Below, piece by piece: positions 22,777 to 25,840 of a stretch of 25,840 bases of DNA (position 1 is the stretch's first letter; each line of letters begins with the position of its first letter). The translations under genes and the position numbers were made by a program. The stretch comes from Planctomycetes bacterium RIFCSPHIGHO2_12_FULL_52_36 (GTDB taxonomy: Bacteria; Planctomycetota; Brocadiia; Brocadiales; Bathyanammoxibiaceae). Below the pieces are notes generated by a model. The model saw nothing but the letters and a program-made list of their open reading frames with translations. It was not told the DNA's origin and did not search any database. Location of the stretch: contig MHYW01000136.1 of NCBI GenBank assembly GCA_001828545.1, positions 1 to 25,840 of the forward strand. The letters are read 5' to 3'.

Positions 22777-22804
22777 GTAGGGGCAATTCATGAATTGCCC
22801 CTGC
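22777..22804. repeat. GTAGGGGC palindrome, copy 6 (supplies GT2 C-terminus and stop)
   Basis: This is a 28-base palindrome with 14-base arms and one mismatch at the outer end (GTAG versus CTGC). The inner arm is AT-rich (AATTCA), unlike other copies, but is fully paired. On the minus strand it encodes the last residues (CRGNS) and the TGA stop of the GT2 gene. Confidence 0.82.
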
Positions 22805-23627
22805 ATTGTCTTGAAGGAAACTTTAGCCAGCCGTATAGGAAGCCTGCCGTCCAAAACGCCTCTAATATAGCGTGTACGGGTCGGAGGCTCAATAGGTATA
22901 TTGGTATTTTAAATACGCCTGCTACCAGTTTGTAAAGGAGCACCCCTGGGGCCGTCTTTATCTGGTAATTTAGCAGTTTAACCCTGGGATAACCAAAGAT
23001 TTCTGGATGTACTTTACAGGCATAGGCAAAGCCTAGACCCATCCTGAGGGATTTCCGCATTATTGCAAAAAGAGTCTTGTCCATATGGTTATAGACCCAT
23101 GTCTCCGGGACTACCACCACCCCGTAGCCGGCCCTGCGGAGCCGCTGGCGAAGGTCGTCGTCTGTGCCGGTAATCAGGTCGTCACTCTCCCAGCCTACCC
23201 CCTTGTACACCTCCTTCCGCAAGGCGCAACAGGCATGTTTGGCATGGTCTGTATCTACCGTCTCTTTAACGACGGGGAACTCCAGATTTCTCATCCGGGC
23301 AAAGGTCTTTTCAAGCCAGGTAGCATCTTTGGGACATAAGGTGGAGGCCCCGGTCATACCAATCCTTTTGTCTTTTTCTAGAGGGCTAACCAGGTTCTCA
23401 ATAACCCTCTCGTGGCCCAGTATGCTGTCATCATCAATAAATACCAGGTAATCCCCCTGGGCCTTCTTCACCCCCTCGTTCCTTGCCCTGCCGTTGGGGC
23501 GGACTCCTTTGACTAATATAACCTCCAGGTCTTTGATGGTCTGCCTCTTTATATCTCCCAGTAGCCTCTCCACGTTGCCTTTACAGGAGCCGTCCAGTGT
23601 GGGTATGACGATTGAGACCTTAGGCAC
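22788..23627 (-). CDS. Glycosyltransferase family 2 (GT-A), membrane-associated
   Basis: This is a 279-residue GT2. KVSIVIPTLDG starts the GT-A fold, RARNEGVKKAQGDYLVFIDDDS carries the DxD-type motif, and TGTDDDLRQRLRRAGYGVVVVPETWVYN is the usual late acidic block. Hydrophobic text near the end (VLLYKLVAGVFKIPIYLLSL and the following residues) suggests membrane association. The start is GTG at 23627, supported by a perfect AAGGAGGT eight bases upstream. The final residues and stop are encoded by palindrome copy 6, so the original C-terminus may have been longer. The product is likely an early glycan-chain transferase; donor unknown. Confidence 0.88.
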   Translation of the reverse strand: MPKVSIVIPTLDGSCKGNVERLLGDIKRQTIKDLEVILVKGVRPNGRARNEGVKKAQGDYLVFIDDDSILGHERVIENLVSPLEKDKRIGMTGASTLCPKDATWLEKTFARMRNLEFPVVKETVDTDHAKHACCALRKEVYKGVGWESDDLITGTDDDLRQRLRRAGYGVVVVPETWVYNHMDKTLFAIMRKSLRMGLGFAYACKVHPEIFGYPRVKLLNYQIKTAPGVLLYKLVAGVFKIPIYLLSLRPVHAILEAFWTAGFLYGWLKFPSRQCRGNS

Positions 23628-23749
23628 GTTTCACTACCTCCTTAGACCCTATTCTGTTTTAGTCTGAGACCCCTGCAAAAGTCTACACAGCACTATTTGT
23701 CATTCTAACCCTGAACGATCGGAACTAAGCTTTGAGCAAGGGACGTCCT
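23628..23749. other. Intergenic gap with no supported gene
   Basis: These are 122 bases between the fusion gene and the GT2. Apart from the GT2 ribosome-binding site (23639-23646) I see no hairpin of note and no coding signal. Confidence 0.5.
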
Positions 23750-25840
23750 CTATTTTTCCAAAAACAAGTTGACGTGGCCATCCGGTTTACTTCCACAAAT
23801 CTCAATGATTTTTCGTATCTCCACGTACCCTGTAGAACTATTCCCCATGAGTTTCATTTTAAAGCCGTAGTCTTGCAGTCTATGTAATAACTTTAACGAA
23901 TCGGTCCCCGCATTTTTTAGCCCGTATGGCCAAAATTCCATAAATATCTTCAAGTTATTGCCTTTTAATACTTTTTCAGCACCTTCTATCACAAGCCCTT
24001 CATACCCTTCTACGTCCATTTTGAGGAAATCCACCTTCTCAACACCTACTGCACCCTCAAAAAATTTATCTAGTGTTATTGTCTCAACCTCGTCTCGTGA
24101 TAACGATGGAGTACTCAGCCCAGCAGACATTATGTCTGTGGAGATATGCCCTGTAACATTGTCTTGCGATAACGATGGAGTAGTCAGATTAACTTTATTA
24201 ATAAAAAGCAGGGCCTTCCCGCATTTATTAGAGACAGCCTTTGGGATGGGAATGATATTGGTATAGCCATTTACCTTAATATTTGCGACAAGAAGGTCAT
24301 AATTATTTGATACTGGTTCAAATGCGTACACCTTACCCTCATTCCCCACTAGTTTTGCGGCAATCAGGGCATAATATCCGATATTTGCACCAACATCTAC
24401 CACAACCATACCTGGCCTTATCTGTTCTTTAAATAATTCCGTGTCTTGTCTTCCATAAACCCCTGTACTAAATAAATAAGGGGCAAGACCTTCGTCACGA
24501 TAATCCACATACATCTTGCTTCCCTGGACCTCCATCAAAATTACCCCATCAGGTTTTAATTTCGTATAAATGAACCAATAGAGAGGTAAGACACCGGGAA
24601 TCTTCCCAATACCCTTGCCTGACAAGGCCTCTTTAAGCTTCCTGAACAGTAGAAATGTTAGGTTCTCTTTAGGGAGTACATTTAATGTTGGGGCTTTATC
24701 AGCGTTTTCAAGGGGCCCCTTTTCTGCTAGTACGGCAATGGTGTTACCTAACCCGGGTAGTTTCCGTTTAATCTTGTCTTCTACAGGTTCCACTATCTTT
24801 ACCATTATCTCCCACAAGGAGGAGGATTTTAAGAAGTCGGGGATAAAATTGATCCCCATCTCTTCCTTTACCTCCAGCCCACCCTCCCTTAAAGCCAATT
24901 TTAGTTCTCCCCTGGTTTTCCACTTATCATAAGGGTCAAAGCTGTCCAGTGTGGCGACCCGGTTGATGGTTCTGTGCATGAGGGTTTTAAGTCCCTCTAC
25001 CATTCCATTAACACCATGACGATTGGGGGTGGTGAGGCCGGCCTTTCCGCCTGGCTTCAGCACCCTGCCCATCTCTTTTAGGGCCTTTTCATATCCTGGA
25101 ATGTGTTCAATGACCTCGGAGCATGAGACCGTGTCAAAACTGCAGTCCTTGAAGGGCAGTCGGGTGGCATCTGCTACCAGGAAGATTCCTCTTATATTTT
25201 CCTTAACCAACCTCGTTCTGGCTACGTTAACTGTCCTGTAGTCATAGTCCAGGCCCACATACCTTGCTCCCTTTGAAGTAAATAGAATTGCATCTCTTCC
25301 ACTACCACAGCCCACTTCCAGTATTTTTTCTCCACCTGCGGGTCTAAGGAGTTCCAAAAGGGCCCTTTGTTCCGCCTCGCTCTCGTGAGCCCAAAAAGGG
25401 GTAGAGGCAAGGGTCTTCTCCCTCTGCTGGGCGTTGCGGGCATAAATCTCCTTTACCCAGCAAGTTATTAGCCTCCTGGCCTCTTCATCCAAAGACCCTT
25501 CCCTGGGGAGAATCTTGGCCACGATGAATTGCTCATATATCTTCTCCAGCCCCCTGGCGCTCCTTTCTGCACTGAAATAGTCCAAGACCCTCTGCCTCCC
25601 CTTCTCTCCCATCTCTCTTGCCCTGGGCGGGGACTGAAGTAGCTCTATTATGGCCCTGGCCATAGCCTCGGTGTCTTTTGGCGGAACCAGCAGGCCAGTC
25701 TCTCCCTCCACTACTGCCTCAGGTATACCACCTACCTTGTTGGCCACTACCGCCTTACCCATTACCATGGCCTCCAGGATGGCTATGGACAGGGCCTCTC
25801 TAGTAGAGGGATGGATATAGAATTCCGCAGTGCTGAGGAT
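23750..25840 (-). CDS. Glycosyltransferase (GT4 C-part)-methyltransferase-FkbM fusion, 5' end outside window
   Basis: The frame is open to the window edge, so the Met at 25768 is internal; visible sequence upstream (STAEFYIHPSTREALSIAILEAM) continues a GT-B donor domain. Residues below count from that Met. Residues 1-80 finish the GT4 domain (VGGIPEAVVEGETGLLVPP). Residues about 145-345 form a class I methyltransferase (ILEVGCGSGRD, EVIEHIPGYEKALKEMGRVLKPGG). Residues about 450-672 form an FkbM-type methyltransferase (VVVDVGANIGYYA at 455-466, FLKMDVEGYEG). One chain may thus add a sugar and methylate it twice. The FkbM part is AT-richer than the rest. It also contains an in-frame duplication, TTPSLSQD (529-536) and STPSLSRD (552-559). 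Confidence 0.88.
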   Translation of the reverse strand: MLSTAEFYIHPSTREALSIAILEAMVMGKAVVANKVGGIPEAVVEGETGLLVPPKDTEAMARAIIELLQSPPRAREMGEKGRQRVLDYFSAERSARGLEKIYEQFIVAKILPREGSLDEEARRLITCWVKEIYARNAQQREKTLASTPFWAHESEAEQRALLELLRPAGGEKILEVGCGSGRDAILFTSKGARYVGLDYDYRTVNVARTRLVKENIRGIFLVADATRLPFKDCSFDTVSCSEVIEHIPGYEKALKEMGRVLKPGGKAGLTTPNRHGVNGMVEGLKTLMHRTINRVATLDSFDPYDKWKTRGELKLALREGGLEVKEEMGINFIPDFLKSSSLWEIMVKIVEPVEDKIKRKLPGLGNTIAVLAEKGPLENADKAPTLNVLPKENLTFLLFRKLKEALSGKGIGKIPGVLPLYWFIYTKLKPDGVILMEVQGSKMYVDYRDEGLAPYLFSTGVYGRQDTELFKEQIRPGMVVVDVGANIGYYALIAAKLVGNEGKVYAFEPVSNNYDLLVANIKVNGYTNIIPIPKAVSNKCGKALLFINKVNLTTPSLSQDNVTGHISTDIMSAGLSTPSLSRDEVETITLDKFFEGAVGVEKVDFLKMDVEGYEGLVIEGAEKVLKGNNLKIFMEFWPYGLKNAGTDSLKLLHRLQDYGFKMKLMGNSSTGYVEIRKIIEICGSKPDGHVNLFLEK
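24092..24187. repeat. Two 27-base direct repeats, 69 bases apart, inside the FkbM domain
   Basis: Copies at 24092-24118 and 24161-24187 share 24 of 27 bases (core GATAACGATGGAGTA). The 69-base period is 23 codons, so the frame is kept. They lie in a loop region that is short in ordinary FkbM domains. Confidence 0.65.

Noticed and set aside
23640..23720. Possible insertion-sequence end near CCCCTGCAAAAGTC
   Set aside because: No inverted partner, target duplication or transposase remnant was found.

Overview
The window is a GC-rich bacterial chromosome segment, probably from Planctomycetota. The reasons are a planctomycete-type short hotdog dehydratase after alaS, many starts with weak Shine-Dalgarno sequences, GTG and TTG starts, and frequent AGG (Arg) and ATA (Ile) codons. 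The phylum is an inference from protein character, not a search result. No tRNA, rRNA, CRISPR array, intact transposase or replication origin was seen.

Layout. Positions 1-3867 carry housekeeping genes on the plus strand: the recA 3' part, alaS and a FabZ-like dehydratase. A plus-strand outer-membrane protein gene follows (3897-4829). Positions 4890-7461 (minus) hold two related HAD phosphatase genes, one fused to a YvcK/CofD-type domain. Positions 7562-10115 (minus) form a tight overlapping operon: membrane-anchored amidase, endonuclease V, a secreted archaemetzincin-like protease and a DUF192 protein.

The most interesting block is 10247-14496 (plus). A near-consensus promoter and a strong ribosome-binding site precede a 59-codon gene for a Tat-signal-like peptide with a short two-cysteine tail. 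Next come a radical SAM/SPASM enzyme with a fused C-terminal PqqD-like domain, an HprK-like kinase and a nucleotidyltransferase. This looks like a peptide-maturation (RiPP-like) system.

Positions 14455-25840 (minus) form a surface-glycan cluster: a glycosyltransferase-methyltransferase-FkbM fusion (5' end outside the window), further GT2 and GT4 enzymes, a cytidylyltransferase-like protein, a 31-residue membrane peptide, a second radical SAM protein, a UDP-sulfoquinovose-synthase-like enzyme, and two tandem methyltransferases. A chimeric scar of two decayed glycosyltransferases lies inside it.

A family of palindromes with constant outer arms (GTAGGGGC / GCCCCTAC) and variable but always self-complementary inner arms is scattered through the window. 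Several lie at gene 3' ends and supply stop codons or C-terminal residues, and one sits in frame inside the archaemetzincin gene.
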